Positions 1 through 11,300 of a stretch of DNA of 64,000 nucleotides are shown here, piece by piece. Made by a program: the position numbers and the translations under genes. The stretch lies in contig NC_059503.1 in the NCBI RefSeq assembly GCF_914767665.1, positions 9,362,001 to 9,426,000 on the forward strand, in the 5' to 3' direction. Source of the stretch: Harmonia axyridis. Its lineage: Eukaryota; Arthropoda; Insecta; Coleoptera; Coccinellidae. The notes below the pieces were generated by a model, which made no database searches, was not told the DNA's origin, and saw nothing but the letters and a program-made list of their open reading frames with translations. Numbering within the stretch: the stretch's first letter is position 1; every line of letters begins with the position of its first letter.

Positions 1-1160
1 TTTGGTTGATATCCTTTTTCATCTTTAATAACATACCTCCTGTTTACAAAGAAGTAAATTGACGATTGATTTTCTCTTGAATATACTCGTTTTTATTTTT
101 AATACTAAAATGAAACCTCTTATTGGAAAACTCTTTATATCAAAGTGGTCACCCATCCAGATAATGACCCCGTGCAAATTGTTTTAATGAGACCAAAACA
201 GAATCAAGAAATACTTTGTTAGGTACTTGAAAAAATTCTGAGCTTATTCTTCAATTTTTATTGTTCCTCTACAAGAATAATTCTCGAAATCCTTTTTTGA
301 TTCACATGTTCCAAAATAGTTTTTTCTCAAAATTCGAAAATTGCATGATTTGGTCAATTGATTTCTAAAAGTGGGTACTTGTAGATGTGGTCACCTACAA
401 TTTTGGTACTGTAGGTACTGTAATTTTGATAAAGAATAATTATATGGAAGAATAAGATAGAGTTGACTTGGTTTGAATTTTATTCAGGAAAACATTAAGA
501 ATATTATCCATTTTTACTCATTTCTTAACTTTTCCGAATATTTTTTTAAGATAAATGATTCACTTCAAGAAAACTCACTTCAATTGTCCTAAAATGAATA
601 GGCTATAATATTTTGAAGTGATGGCAATATTACACGTTACAAATAAGACAGAGACAGTTTGCATAGAGTTTATTAAGTCACAAACCTTGTTTTCAGTTCT
701 AAAATATTCAGCTATTTACAACTATCAAATGCACAATAACAATTTTCAGTCAATGGTCATTATAACGAAGATAACTGGAAAACAGATCGTGTTATCAGAT
801 AAATAATATACATGGGTATGATTCCGATAAAAATATGTTCAATGTGAGGAATTTGGTCCCTTTGACATATTCAGAATGAAAAAAATTATATGGAAGGGAG
901 TTGGTCCATAACCAGAGCAGCTCAGTTCACACAAAGCATTAATTACGCATAACATTGAAGAATCATTTTACCAGGTTTTTAAAAGTACACATAAAAATTG
1001 TGTTATAAGGACATAAGTCTTCCTCGTCATTACTCGCAGGTAAAAACTGATTTTGATGACACAACTTGACAATTTCTAATCGTCGTTGAAGGGTGTTCAC
1101 GATCGAATGGCATAACCTACTGAGTATAAATGACATAAAAGTGTCAAAGTTGCCTTTATA
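1..1160. other. AT-rich non-coding sequence downstream of the DIP-like gene
   Basis: No coding region with recognisable homology is visible on either strand. Bases 1082-1158 resemble 34738-34850 (shared block ending ACCTACTGA then AAATGACATAA), so at least this part is an old dispersed repeat. The rest is unassigned. Confidence 0.5.
1082..1158 (+). repeat. Dispersed repeat shared with 34738-34850
   Basis: Both places carry GTTGAAG followed by GTGT, then an ATGGCA(T/C)AACCTACTGA core and AAATGACATAA, in the same orientation and with roughly the same spacing. The family was not recognised. Confidence 0.5.
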
Positions 1161-1505
1161 CAAGGTGTTCAAGAAAAGAGTAATCGCCTTTAAGTATAGG
1201 TAGAAAACTGAAAATTAATGTTATCTTCAATACTAATTGGTATGAATCATTTTACTATCATCCCCTATGAGGATCAGATATAAAAACGAATTTATGGAAT
1301 GTATCAGCTTCCAAAACATAATCGAAAAAAATTTCATTACATTGTTGCCAGTGGTTTCGGCAACATTGTAAAAATAATGTGTATACTGAATATTTTTCCT
1401 TCAATATTGATAACGTAAGGTTGACTTGTTTACTGAGCATACCCCAATTATGTTTCAGTTTTCTACCTATCCTAGAGACTGTGTCACCTTTTTTGAAACA
1501 CCCTG
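1161..1505. mobile_element. MITE with terminal inverted repeats and TA target site
   Basis: The left end starts CAAGGTGTTCAAGAAAAG after TA. The right end, read in reverse complement, starts CAGGGTGTTTCAAAAAAGG after TA. Both arms then contain TAGGTAGAAAACTGAAA at about the same distance, giving imperfect inverted repeats of about 55 bases on a 345-bp element. No transposase is present. The ends and TA duplication fit a non-autonomous Tc1/mariner-type element. Confidence 0.7.
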
Positions 1506-1763
1506 TACACATAATGAATTGTATAAATTATATTGGAAAATCTTTTACATAATTGAAATAATTTTTGTTCCGAGTATAAACATACTTGCAGGTGAATTTT
1601 CATTTCACATTATTTTGTCTTTAACAACTGTGATATTTTCGTTGTGTTGACTTTTCCTTATAACATGATTCTGGTAAAACAATTCCTACCAAAAATTCGG
1701 CTCATTCCACATCCTGCTACTGCTTGCTACACAATGGAATCAGTTAAAAAAAGGAAAAAAGGA

Positions 1764-1769
1764 TTTATT
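1764..1769 (-). terminator. Candidate poly(A) signal of the DIP-like gene
   Basis: AATAAA on the minus strand, about 510 bases downstream of the stop codon at 2278-2280. It is the first hexamer I noticed downstream of the relatively GC-rich 3' UTR. The real cleavage site cannot be placed without transcript data. Confidence 0.4.
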
Positions 1770-2277
1770 CGAAAAAAATCTGACCGACCATGAAAATTTA
1801 GAATGAAAAAAAATACCAATATTTTAGTAAACCTGACCACTGTATCCACAGGTGATAATCAATCATTTCAACAAACAGTATCCCTGCAACGACCCACTGC
1901 TAAAACAAAGCGTGTGTAAATTACCGATCCAAAACCAAAACCGCTCTCAGTATCCCACAACAAATAAAAGTTACAGTCAGCGTTGGAACTCAACCTCAAC
2001 TATATTTCTCTTCAGTCGGGACTTCCACAGAGGATCCCCGCACATAACATAAAACAACGGGTCGAACGTTCTCGACGATGTGCTTTCCAGCTATCGCAGC
2101 GCCTGCTTGATTTACTATCACTTGAACCACTTGTAGCCGCACAAGAAGCATTTATATAAAAATAGTTCTTTGGCGCCGAACCGCGCTACAGTTTCGGTCC
2201 AAAACGACGCACTTTTCGTCCGGCACAGAAGGTATAAACTATGGCGAAATACCGGCGCCTCGTTCCGTTGAAATCTG
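1770..2277 (-). other. Probable 3' UTR of the DIP-like gene
   Basis: This stretch follows the stop codon of the terminal exon. Its part at about 2050-2277 is clearly richer in G+C than the surrounding intron-like DNA and lacks repeats I could recognise. It ends at the candidate poly(A) signal. The 60-residue minus-strand open frame at 2118-2300 overlaps the terminal exon in another frame and looks incidental. Confidence 0.45.
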
Positions 2278-2405
2278 TTAAAACAGGAGCAGCGAAGCAC
2301 CGACTAATATAAGGGCCACACTACACGAGAGTCCCGTCTGGTGGTGCTTGAGAATAGGCGGTGCTGAATTCTGTTGGAGCAGGCTGTCGGCTGTGTCGTC
2401 GTAAA
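2278..2405 (-). CDS. DIP/lachesin-like Ig-superfamily gene, terminal coding exon (exon 8 of 8 in the window)
   Basis: The acceptor is a strong pyrimidine tract ending TTTTTCTTCTTCCAG at 2406-2420. The first two bases, TT, complete the split codon A|TT (Ile) left by exon 7. The next 41 codons read YDDTADSLLQQ, a proline-containing spacer, HHQTG, then LSCSVALILVGASLLLF and a TAA stop. A short polar spacer followed by a hydrophobic stretch ending right at the stop is the layout of a GPI-attachment signal, as proposed for several DIP and Dpr proteins. It could also be a single-pass membrane end, but no cytoplasmic tail follows. Phase, acceptor and position after a conserved acidic exon all agree. 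This exon is too short and too variable to be found by protein similarity alone. Confidence 0.85.
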
Positions 2406-2420
2406 CTGGAAGAAGAAAAA

Positions 2421-3760
2421 CGAGTTAGGTTAGGTTTTTATTATGGCTTGCCTTGATGTATGATATATTTTTCTTTAGTTATGTGTGTTGGTGAAGTGAA
2501 AGCAACTTATAATATTCTCATGGTATATTAATTGAACTAGCCGTACATAATTCAAATTGAGATTTAGAGCAGAACAAATTTTCTTTAAATTATTAGATAT
2601 ATTGTGGAAAGTTCAATAAGAGGTTTCACAATAAAAATTATACAATTCTGAAGGGTTGTGATGAAAATACTGTGTATTATTTTTTACATTTCTTTTGTAA
2701 TTTGTGTTCAATAGGCGAGGTCAGGTTAGGTTATCTACTAGGGTCAGCACCTTATCGTGGTGGGGGGCTTGTAGTAATTACCTGCTGTAAAGTAGACAGT
2801 TAAACTAAAAATAACTAGAAAATGTGGCATGGCTTATCCCAGCCAACTACATTCCACATACCTCAACAATATCATGTTCCCTCAAACACCACATTCTGGC
2901 CAATACTTCTCCCACTCCTAAAAAAATCCTCAAATTTCTACCTCTTCAAGGGACAGGTTCAAGTAGAAGGAGTAAAACAAGATGAGAAGCAGAGCAGCCA
3001 GTTTCATTCACCAAAGATGAAGTAGAGGCGCAGAACCGACCAGACAGAGGCCATAAAGGTAGGTGGAAACTGGAAACTATTGACAGGTTTAGAAGAACGA
3101 GACACAAGAGGCCGAGAAGAAAGCAAGAAGATGCCAACATTTAAAAAACTCTACTCTTATAACTTCCAGGCACGAACTTAGGTGAATCCTATGCTGTGAG
3201 GAGTTAGGATTTGGTTTTGTCGTGCTTGTTCACAAAGGTCTCAAGGCTCTCGAGACCAGGGTCAAGGGGATCTCCTTGTGGAAGATTCAATTCGAAGGGA
3301 TGAGACCTGCCGACCAAGTCCGTTCGGGGAACTACCTCAGGCTTTAGTTCCGTAATCAGAACTATGAGGGAAACCACAGAATGAGGAACCTAATAGGTGG
3401 GAAGTTGCCTCGCGCTTTCATGGCTAACTGGATGGCTTTAACACCAGAAACGAATTGCTTCAGACCTATCCCATATTCCTTAGGGGAGGACAGTGTCCTA
3501 CAAAGACGGGCATTCCGCCATAGAGTACCAAACCCTTGATGAGCCTGCCACACTGAAGCTGAATGCGTTGAAGAGATTGGCATCCTTGGAACTCTTTTCT
3601 ACGGATTCGGCGTAGGTGTATTGGAGGTTTTTAGGGAATATGCCCTTAATTTGAGTCTTGCACTACCCAACAGGTGTCGACAGTTGCTTCATATTGACGA
3701 GATTTGTTGGGTGTCCATAAAGTGTATTTCCCTCCATTTAAAAGAAGGTTAGGTTGAGAT
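2421..3760. other. Intron 7, distal part: TTAGG-like motifs and an unidentified higher-GC block
   Basis: Short TTAGG runs occur at about 2426-2437, 2725-2732 and 3748-3769. The block 3160-3740 is richer in G+C and has a 73-residue minus-strand open frame at 3362-3583 that I do not recognise. It may be an old retroelement segment, but no diagnostic motif is visible. Confidence 0.35.
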
Positions 3761-4520
3761 AGGTTAGGTTATGCCATCAAGGTTTAGAAATTGTCGAATT
3801 GTTTTATTGGAATCAGTGCTGATTGTTGAATACTGAAAAAAATTAATGATACTTGATGGCAAGTACAGCTGTTGTCAGTAATGGTTCTCTTGTATTCTGT
3901 AGAAAGAATGTACTTTCGAATTTGTTTACAATATAACGAATAGTGAGTCGATTGATTGAATTCTTATTGAATATCTATTATCAGCCACAAATGAGAACTG
4001 TATATGATGAAACGGCTAATCCCTTCATCTTGCCACATTTTGTCCAACAATTCTGGATTTGCTGCTTACAATAAACTCATCGCCTATTCCATCATTTCCC
4101 ATCTCTGCGAGATAACCAAAACCAGTGGCCGTAGTTCAACCAACTAAGCCCAACTAAACCGAAAAGAATCCTCAATCATAATGTTGTGAATTCTACCACA
4201 AAGTATGCGGATGCATACATCATAGCTGCTGCAGGAATTATTTCACGGTGAAATATCCTTATTAGTCATTTTGACGCTGCGAAAAAGGCGCATACATTTT
4301 TCTTTCAGAGCCGAGAGCAGGACCAGACGAACATCTTATACTTTCATTGCTCACGTACGCGCTATGAAACCGAATCTTCACATCGCTGTGGAGTGGATGA
4401 TGAGAGCAAGAGAGGAAAGAGTGCGACAGAGAGAACGCGATCTCTGTGTGCATAATTGAAAATGAAATATGTCGGTTATACGCGAGAACGGGTGAAAAAG
4501 TAGGAAAAGCTAGAACTTAC
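3761..4520. other. Intron 7, proximal part: nothing recognised
   Basis: Bases 4262-4460 have moderate G+C and open frames on both strands without homology I recognise. No repeat or RNA gene is seen. Together with 2406-3760 this makes up the 2.1-kb intron between exons 7 and 8. Confidence 0.35.
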
Positions 4521-4586
4521 TGTGCAACATCTCGTCCTCCTCTGACGTTTCGCCGGTAACTTCGTTAGACTTTTTCTTGAATTTGC
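4521..4586 (-). CDS. DIP/lachesin-like gene, exon 7 (charged linker after Ig3)
   Basis: A 66-base exon with acceptor TTTTTTTCCAG and donor GTAAGT. It starts by completing A|GC (Ser) from exon 6 and encodes SKFKKKSNEVTGETSEEDEM then LH, leaving one base (A) for exon 8. The Lys-rich then Glu/Asp-rich sequence is a low-complexity extracellular linker between the last Ig domain and the membrane-anchor exon. There is no Ig fold and no cysteine. The phase-1 ends match every other internal exon of the gene. Confidence 0.85.
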
Positions 4587-5039
4587 CTGGAAAAAAATTG
4601 TGGGGGTTAGTTGTCATCCGGTAATTAGGAGTAATGCTGGTGCACGAAGGGTGAAAAAAAATTTTTAATGAAAATCTGAGTAACTCAAATGATAATTTGA
4701 ATTTTATAACATAATTTTTGTTACTTGTTCTATAACTTTCATCGTATCGTTGAAATCTTGAAATTTCAGAAAATAGTTAATCAATTTTTTGAATTTATTC
4801 TTCATGAGTAATACAAACGAGAAATGTCCAAGATTTTCGATCGAATGAAAGATGATGATTTCGACTATCAAAATTGTAGCAGAAATGATCGATCTATGAA
4901 TGAAAAGCTTGATATAAACACAAATAATATAATAACATATGAACAGAATAAACAACAACGAATGATATGGTGCTAAAAACTGCTTGAGCTCCTAGATTAT
5001 TTTCTCTGTAATTACTAGCTTTTTGCAAACCTCAAAAGA
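4587..5039. other. Intron 6 start: nothing recognised
   Basis: AT-rich sequence. The 84-residue minus-strand open frame at 4704-4958 is composed largely of Ile, Phe and Tyr, as expected by chance at this composition. Confidence 0.35.
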
Positions 5040-5175
5040 ATGCTCCTAGAAAAGAAATTTGGCACTAATGAAGACGTGATTGTCGGGAATGAATCCTATT
5101 TCAAAAGCAAAGATAAATTTTTCTACAGAAGATGATTATGTTGGGGAAATAAGTCGAACTTTCAAGTAAAAATTG
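5040..5175 (+). pseudogene. Mariner transposase C-terminal relic
   Basis: The frame reads EKKFGTNEDVIVGNESYFKS then KDKFFYRR, the C-terminal part of mariner (DD34D) transposases that lies after the last catalytic Asp. Nothing upstream of it is intact. Similar relics occur at 23112-23260, 36640-36790 and, better preserved, 49610-49963. Confidence 0.6.
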
Positions 5176-7086
5176 TGTCTTTTCCAATAATTTTCTACTA
5201 ATATATTTATGATCTGATCGACATTATTTTTTTGAAATCTTGAAAGAGAGAAATCAGAGTACACAAAAGTTAGACAGAACATTGAATTCATTCGGTTTAA
5301 AAAATTCAGGACCTCTGGGATTGGCTTTCTGATTCGTTATTTTTAGAAATCTTGGATCTTCGAGAAATCACCAACAGTAGATAATTGAAAAAAAATTTCT
5401 TTTTCATACGAAATGAAGGACTTTGCTTGGACTGCCTATTGAGTTAATGAAAGTTGCAAATATACCTATCCGTTTCACTATTTTTTATTATTTTATCGAT
5501 TTTGCTATATTTGCATTAATTCTAATCTTTGTTCTGTTATTAATTTTTTTTCTCATTCTACATGATGAACAATTTCCTTTTTGAAACTAATAAACTCAAA
5601 CTAGCAGATAAAAAAAACCTACCCCTCCGTTGAAAATTTTTGTACAGATTTCAATTTGTAACGACAGGCTCTAACAGTCCTGGAAATTCTCTTATTGTCA
5701 ATTTTTTTTTAAATTTTAACATACTGGTTTTGGGACTAGATTTATATTCAACATTCAACTTACCTACACATTAAGGCTAATGTAAAATTTTTTAATATTT
5801 GTGATTTCACTCACAGAAAACCATTTTACTTGGTTTTCTCTATTTTTTGAATATTCATTAGTCCCTCATATGTATGTTTATGTATATGTAAACTTTGATG
5901 ATGAATATATTATTATTATTATTATTATTATTATCGGTTGATTAAAATGAAGGTTATTACTGAAGAAAATACAAAAAGGAAAAAAATTTCCAAGTTTGTA
6001 ATAATATTATGTATACGATATTAATTATCTATCTGGTTAATGTATCAGCAAAAATGCCATCAACATAACCATTGTCAAACAGAAGATTTCCACGCCATTA
6101 CGTAGGAATCATAATCGAAAGTAACCCAAGGAGAATGCATGTCATAGAGGAAGAGTAGCGATATACCAGTTTCACCCTTGTTAAGGATCATCAGTACCGC
6201 ATAACTCAACCCAAGATGCGAACAAACGAAATAGCAGGCACCTTATTGATATATCGTATCGTATATGATAATATCGTATGATATTATTACAAATGGGAAA
6301 TTTTCTTTTTCTTTGTATTTGTATTTTCTTCATTCATTATCAAGTACCAGCCATTTTATTTATTAAGGTTATTACTGTTATCGACACGGATATTCAAAAA
6401 CATCCTTAAAAAGTGAAATCCACATTTGGGATAACTGAAAATTTTATAGGAACTTTAACACTGTCCTTTCCATCAAACAACTCTCATTGCCCCAACAGAA
6501 AGCGAACGGATATAAATTAGTTCGGTGAACTCCGTTGGCAACGCTGGATTCTAAGTGAAATAAATTATTACATCGCATGTTTATATGACGTTCCACCTTG
6601 ATCCATTCTCTAAGTGACTAGAAGTGTGCAGAACACAGCAGTCAATCGTGACAGTCAGCACCATGCTGTTTTCCAACAACCGAAGGAAAACGGATGGAAT
6701 CGAAGTTGTTAGCGGAATCGACAGAGCTGGCCTTCGAACGGAAAAATGAGAAAAACGAGAAATACTTTGGTGTCCATCAGACTAAATAGAATATCAAACT
6801 GAACATTCGGCTTTATTCGAGTGAACACCTGGAATGGCTGAATGAATACTTCTCGGAAAACTGTAATAACATCTGCGCTATATTCAATTATTGTTCTGGA
6901 CGTTGTTATGGCGACTGCAGCGAATTCGGAACAATGACAATTTCCAGGTAACCCCTGTTTGAGAAACAGACGGGGAAAAATGAACGTTTGAATTGGGATT
7001 CAAAGGATGGGTTCTAAGGAATGAAGTTGGCATTTCCGCTCTGAAACTTTGCTACGGTTTGCTGACATTTTCGAGCTTTCGTTTCG
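5176..7086. other. Intron 6: AT-rich sequence with an (ATT)n run
   Basis: Contains a pure ATT microsatellite at about 5907-5934, possibly the 3' tail of an old non-LTR element. The block 6480-7080 is less AT-rich but has no recognisable coding frame. Nothing else is seen. Confidence 0.35.
5907..5934 (+). repeat. (ATT)n microsatellite
   Basis: About nine uninterrupted ATT repeats. They could be the tail of a retroposed sequence lying on its left side, but no target-site duplication was found. Confidence 0.7.
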
Positions 7087-7369
7087 TCTATATTTTCAAA
7101 TGTTGAGCAGAGAATTGTCTTGAACGATAAGGTTCGATTCACCAATGAGAAGTCCGTACTGAACTATCAACCTGCAAGGTAAGTTTTCATGAAACCAAAA
7201 TAAAACTTCCGAAAGTTCAGACACCGACTTGTGCAAATGAAATTTTATATAGGTTTAGAAAATACATTTTGAAAGGAAGGATATTCAACGTTATTTCAAA
7301 GAACACACATATTCTAGTAGAACAGTTCAACAAACAACATATCTATTTCGAACAAACGAGTGTTTTATT

Positions 7370-7503
7370 CAATGGCTGAGTGAGGATGGCCACAAAGCAC
7401 TGCTGTGGCTTGATAAAGATTCAATTAGTCGAATTGGTCAATTTCCAAACATGGGATGTTGTGAGACTAATGCTACCCTGTGGCCATCCCCTCTCAGCCA
7501 TTG
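7370..7503. repeat. Palindromic module, copy 1
   Basis: Begins CAATGGCTGAGTGAGGATGG and ends with an imperfect inverted copy, GTGGCCATCCCC then TCTCAGCCATTG, giving arms of about 25 bases on a 134-bp unit. Copy 2 is at 7965-8100. A left end alone is at 9720-9752. Confidence 0.7.
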
Positions 7504-7964
7504 AAAGAAAAGTCTCGTTCATTCAATATCGAATTGCGCAGATGTTTGGTTTGATTATTGCACTGTTGCACTGGGTCACGAGCATTCGCTAGAATAACGT
7601 TGTATATCCTGTATTTTCAAATCCATATTCCTAAAAAGAAATCCACAAAATTGTACTCATAACTCTCGTCCCAGAATAAAACTGTCATTTTGTGACAAGA
7701 TCTGTATTTTCAAATTTTGAGCAGGGAATTGTCTCAAACAATAAGGATCGATTCACCAAGAGGAATTCGTCCCTCTCTATCACAAAATATTTCGAAAAAG
7801 AACTATCATTCTGCAAGGTTAGTTTTTATTAAACCCAAAAACCTTCACCGAAATTTGAGACATTTGGAAAAATAGGATATCAAAGTTATTCCAGAGAATA
7901 CACATATTACACCGAAACAATACGACAATCAAAATATCGATATCGAATAAACGAGTGTCTTATT

Positions 7965-8100
7965 CAATGGCTGAGTGGGGATGACCAAAAAGCAGCGCTG
8001 TGACTTGATAGAGAGTCGATTAATCGAATTAGTCGATTTACAACCTAATCATGCGTTGTAAGACCAATACTACCCTGTCGCCATCCCCACTTAGCCATTG
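7965..8100. repeat. Palindromic module, copy 2
   Basis: CAATGGCTGAGTGGGGATG at the left, and CGCCATCCCCAC then TTAGCCATTG at the right. Same position inside the second unit of the surrounding tandem duplication. Confidence 0.7.
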
Positions 8101-8435
8101 AGAGAAAACACTTATTTATTCAATATTGAATAGTGCGGTTGTTATTTGGATTATTGCACTGTTGCACTGGATCATGAGCATTCGCTGAAATAACGATAAA
8201 TATCTCATGTTTTCAAATGTATATTCCTAAAAAAGAATCCACAAAATCATACTCACAATAATCCAAAAGATACCGAAACCACCTTCGCTTCTACTTGATC
8301 TCAAATCCCCCAAATTCCGAGGCCAAATCGCCCCGAACAACCTTCATTATGCATATCAATCACGCAATACCAACATCATCATCGAAATAATTTTTACACC
8401 TCCATAGAATTCTAATGTATAAAGGCCCTCCTCTC

Positions 8436-8525
8436 GGACATAATCGATTCCTGTTTTTTTTTTGTTTCATTAGCGAGTCCTGGAACATAATCGATTCATT
8501 TTTTTTTCTTCATTAATGAGTCCCC
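8436..8525 (+). repeat. Two-copy short tandem repeat
   Basis: GGACATAATCGATTCCTG, a T-run, and CATTAGCGAGTCC are followed directly by GGAACATAATCGATTCAT, a T-run, and CATTAATGAGTCC. Period about 45 bases. Confidence 0.6.
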
Positions 8526-10559
8526 CGCAGCGTCGAGTTGTGCTTATCACAGGAGATCAACTAAGGATAGGAGGTATGATAAATGGATCAAAGCTGCCAG
8601 GAAAAGCTCTTCTGGATAATCTTTTTTCACTAATGGAATTCGTCGGATAACTCTTCAGAAATCCCATAATCAGCCCTGTTGTTTCCACCGATGTTAGCAA
8701 CCCTTTTTTGAAGGGCTAAGACGCCTTCCCCTCCCTTATTTATCGTCAAGTTTGAAGCGATGGCCAGGAGCGTATTTCCTTTTCTGTGCAGAGCTATCGA
8801 CGATGCCATTCTAAAAATGCACTGTTATGAAAATTTCGACATTTTATCGAAAAAGTATCGTTTTCAACGTTAATAATGCTAATACATCAAATCTTCAAAT
8901 TCGTGTCATTGCCAATATTTGGCTTCAGTTACCTGCATCTTGCGTTATTAAACTCTGATCAGGTTCCACTAGATGGCGTTAGAAAGATGAGATTTCGTAC
9001 TACAAAAACTTTTCTGGGAGTTTGGTGATTTATTGACTCAGTTTAGCTCGAGCGAGGGTCAAATTATCAAGAGATCCTATGGCATGTCTGCTTATTTTAT
9101 TGAGTGGATATTCTTCCGGAAGTTTTTCCCAATGTTGCTTATGCTTCATGTATGTGTGATGGAGATAATTGTCACTGTATCAATTAATTATTTGAACTTT
9201 GTTTTGCGAAATAATTTGCTCTTTGGGTTCAATAACAGACTTAAAAACTTAATCCAATTTCCTCACAATTTCGTCGATTCTATTTTTATCTGAATATTGT
9301 AATCATAAACATTTCTTCGTGTCCAGAGAAAAACAAAATGAATATGTATGAATATCTGGATATAATAATAATTGAAAACCTATACAAACTATCATTTTTT
9401 CTACCTTTTTGATATGGCGATTATGTTTGTCTTTTTCAGTATCTTCCAATATTGAAATAGTTGAAAGGTTTATTTATCCTACGTAGAATTTAATATTCAA
9501 CCCATTCTTTTCCAGATACCACAGTTTTTGAGATCTAAGGATTCAGCATTTCCACTTTTATAAATTGAATAAAATTTCTGAAGAACGAAAATTATTAAGA
9601 ATTTCAGTGTTTTCGTGCTTATCACTGATCATATATCCTATTCGAAAGAACATTCATAGTCCACTGGAACATTGCAAAAATCAAAACATCTGCACGATAC
9701 GATATCGAATGTTCTCTTTCAATGGCTGAGCGGGGATAGCCACTGAGCATGGCTGTGACAGTCGACTAGTAGCATGGCACCTATTACAGGCATTTAGTCT
9801 ATGGTATCATTGGTTCCATCGAAAATTAGTTGTGTTGCAAAAATCGCACCGCTCTATTTTCAGTAATAGTCCAGAAAAGAAAATGAATTTCGGACACCCA
9901 GTACAGTTGAAAGGAAATACGCATCCCGGCCAGATTAATTATGTCCCGCGAAGATACCATCAAGATCCGCGCCGAAACCGCCGCACCAAGAAAGAAAAAG
10001 TCGAAGTAGCAATTGAAATTAACAATGTTTTTTTCCGCTTCCACGTCGCGAACTTATTAATCACGAATTCGTGTCTAACAATTGGATAAAAAACGTTATC
10101 TTGGAGTAATTAATTTTCGGCGGCGGGAGAAGGGGTGCTCTGGCGATGAAATTCGCGCCGGATAAGAACTGGAAACAATGTTCTGGATAAGTAGGTTGAA
10201 GTGTTTTCGGAGTAATTGCTGGAACTCGAGTTTTGGCGCTTTATGATCCCTCTCGGGAGTGTTTGAGAATGGACTGTAATCGAAATGGTATTTGATGTCG
10301 TGTCTCGAACTGGTATGGAGTTTCGACGCTCCGTTTGGCTGGATACGTCATGTTCGTCTGGATAAGCATTATTGGGTCTCATTCAGGTTTGAGTTTGTCG
10401 TCAACAGATGAACATTCACATATCAGTAATTACCGACTGAAAAAATTTTTTCCTCCCAACTCAAGGAGCCTTCATGTTGTAGAGTTACAATATTCTAATA
10501 TTATACTGCATCTTCACGAGAGTTTAACAGACGTTCAGAAAATATGATCTCTTCTTCAG
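8526..10559. other. Intron 6: no gene recognised
   Basis: Includes an isolated left end of the palindromic module at 9720-9752 and a moderate-GC patch at 9880-10000 whose open frames on either strand match nothing I know. Confidence 0.35.
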
Positions 10560-11300
10560 AAACTAGAAGATGTTAATAACTTCCTACTAATTTGTAAGAA
10601 TATCTATCGGGAAGTATTTTGATCCTTTTGCTTTCTAGAGGACCGAAATTTCTTCCTTATGCCCTTTGTCTAATTTTTTCCACTTTCTCACTTCAAGCTC
10701 GACTCCTCTCTCATGGATTTTCTATGGTCTCTTTATAGAGGTACTCTGTCAGTCTTCCTGACAAGGATTTTCAATCATCTCCTTATTCCACTCGTTCATC
10801 CTTTCGATTAGGTGTTTTGTTTGTTTTTTGATCATTTCATCAATGATTACTTCAGGTAATCTATTTTCTCCTAGTTGCTCACGTGCCATGAAGATCCAAT
10901 AGAAGGTTTAATTATCTTGTTTAGTACACTTTGTGAGGTCTTCTTAGGGTTTTCCTTTCTATTATGAGCTTTCTGCTTATGTGTTGCTCAGAATTACCGC
11001 CACTTATTATTTCAACTTTGTTTAATAAAGTTAATCTGCTTCTAGGTTTCAAATTGCTGTGTGAAACTCAGTTTTTCATCGAGTATCACCCTTTTTTTTA
11101 TACATTCATTCAATTTTCTGATTTTCGATAATTCTGTTTCCTTCTGTCTCCCAACAGAGCGATCAGTCTCATCAACTTCGAGATATCTGAGCAAAATATC
11201 AAAAAGTTGGGGCCTATTACTGAACCTTGAGGTTCACCTGATTGAATATTCTTTTTGTCGATCTTCTTACTATTCTTGTGGATTTTTCTCGTCACCTTGA
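10560..11300 (-). pseudogene. Decayed non-LTR retrotransposon with a reverse-transcriptase motif
   Basis: On the minus strand at 11110-11295 the frame reads IQSGEPQGSVIGP then NFLIFCSDISK. This corresponds to reverse-transcriptase motif 4 (SGVPQGSVLGP, then a hydrophobic stretch and an (N/S)DI motif). Downstream on the same strand (to about 10560) the sequence keeps a coding-like, Lys/Glu-rich character with many stops. No catalytic (F/Y)xDD box was found. The clade cannot be fixed from this much. Confidence 0.55.

Larger units (their letters stand above)
7087..8205 (+). repeat. Tandem duplication of a roughly 610-bp unit
   Basis: Unit 1 (about 7087-7595) and unit 2 (about 7700-8195) run in parallel. 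Both begin TATTTTCAAAT then TTGAGCAG. Both contain the palindromic module described below, then ATTATTGCACTGTTGCACTGG and AGCATTCGCT. The units have diverged by point changes and small indels. No coding sequence is evident. Confidence 0.7.

Noticed and set aside
4040..4110. Alternative terminal exon of the DIP-like gene after CTCGCAG
   Set aside because: The frame can be joined, but the acceptor has no pyrimidine tract and the peptide (KMGNDGIGDEF...) has no hydrophobic end. The exon at 2278-2405 is far better.
6155..6200. Minus-strand CTGATGATCCTTAACAAGG then GTGAAAC as a hammerhead
   Set aside because: Stem II begins with a U-U mismatch, and no partner strand for stem III is found upstream. 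One such partial match is expected by chance in this much sequence.
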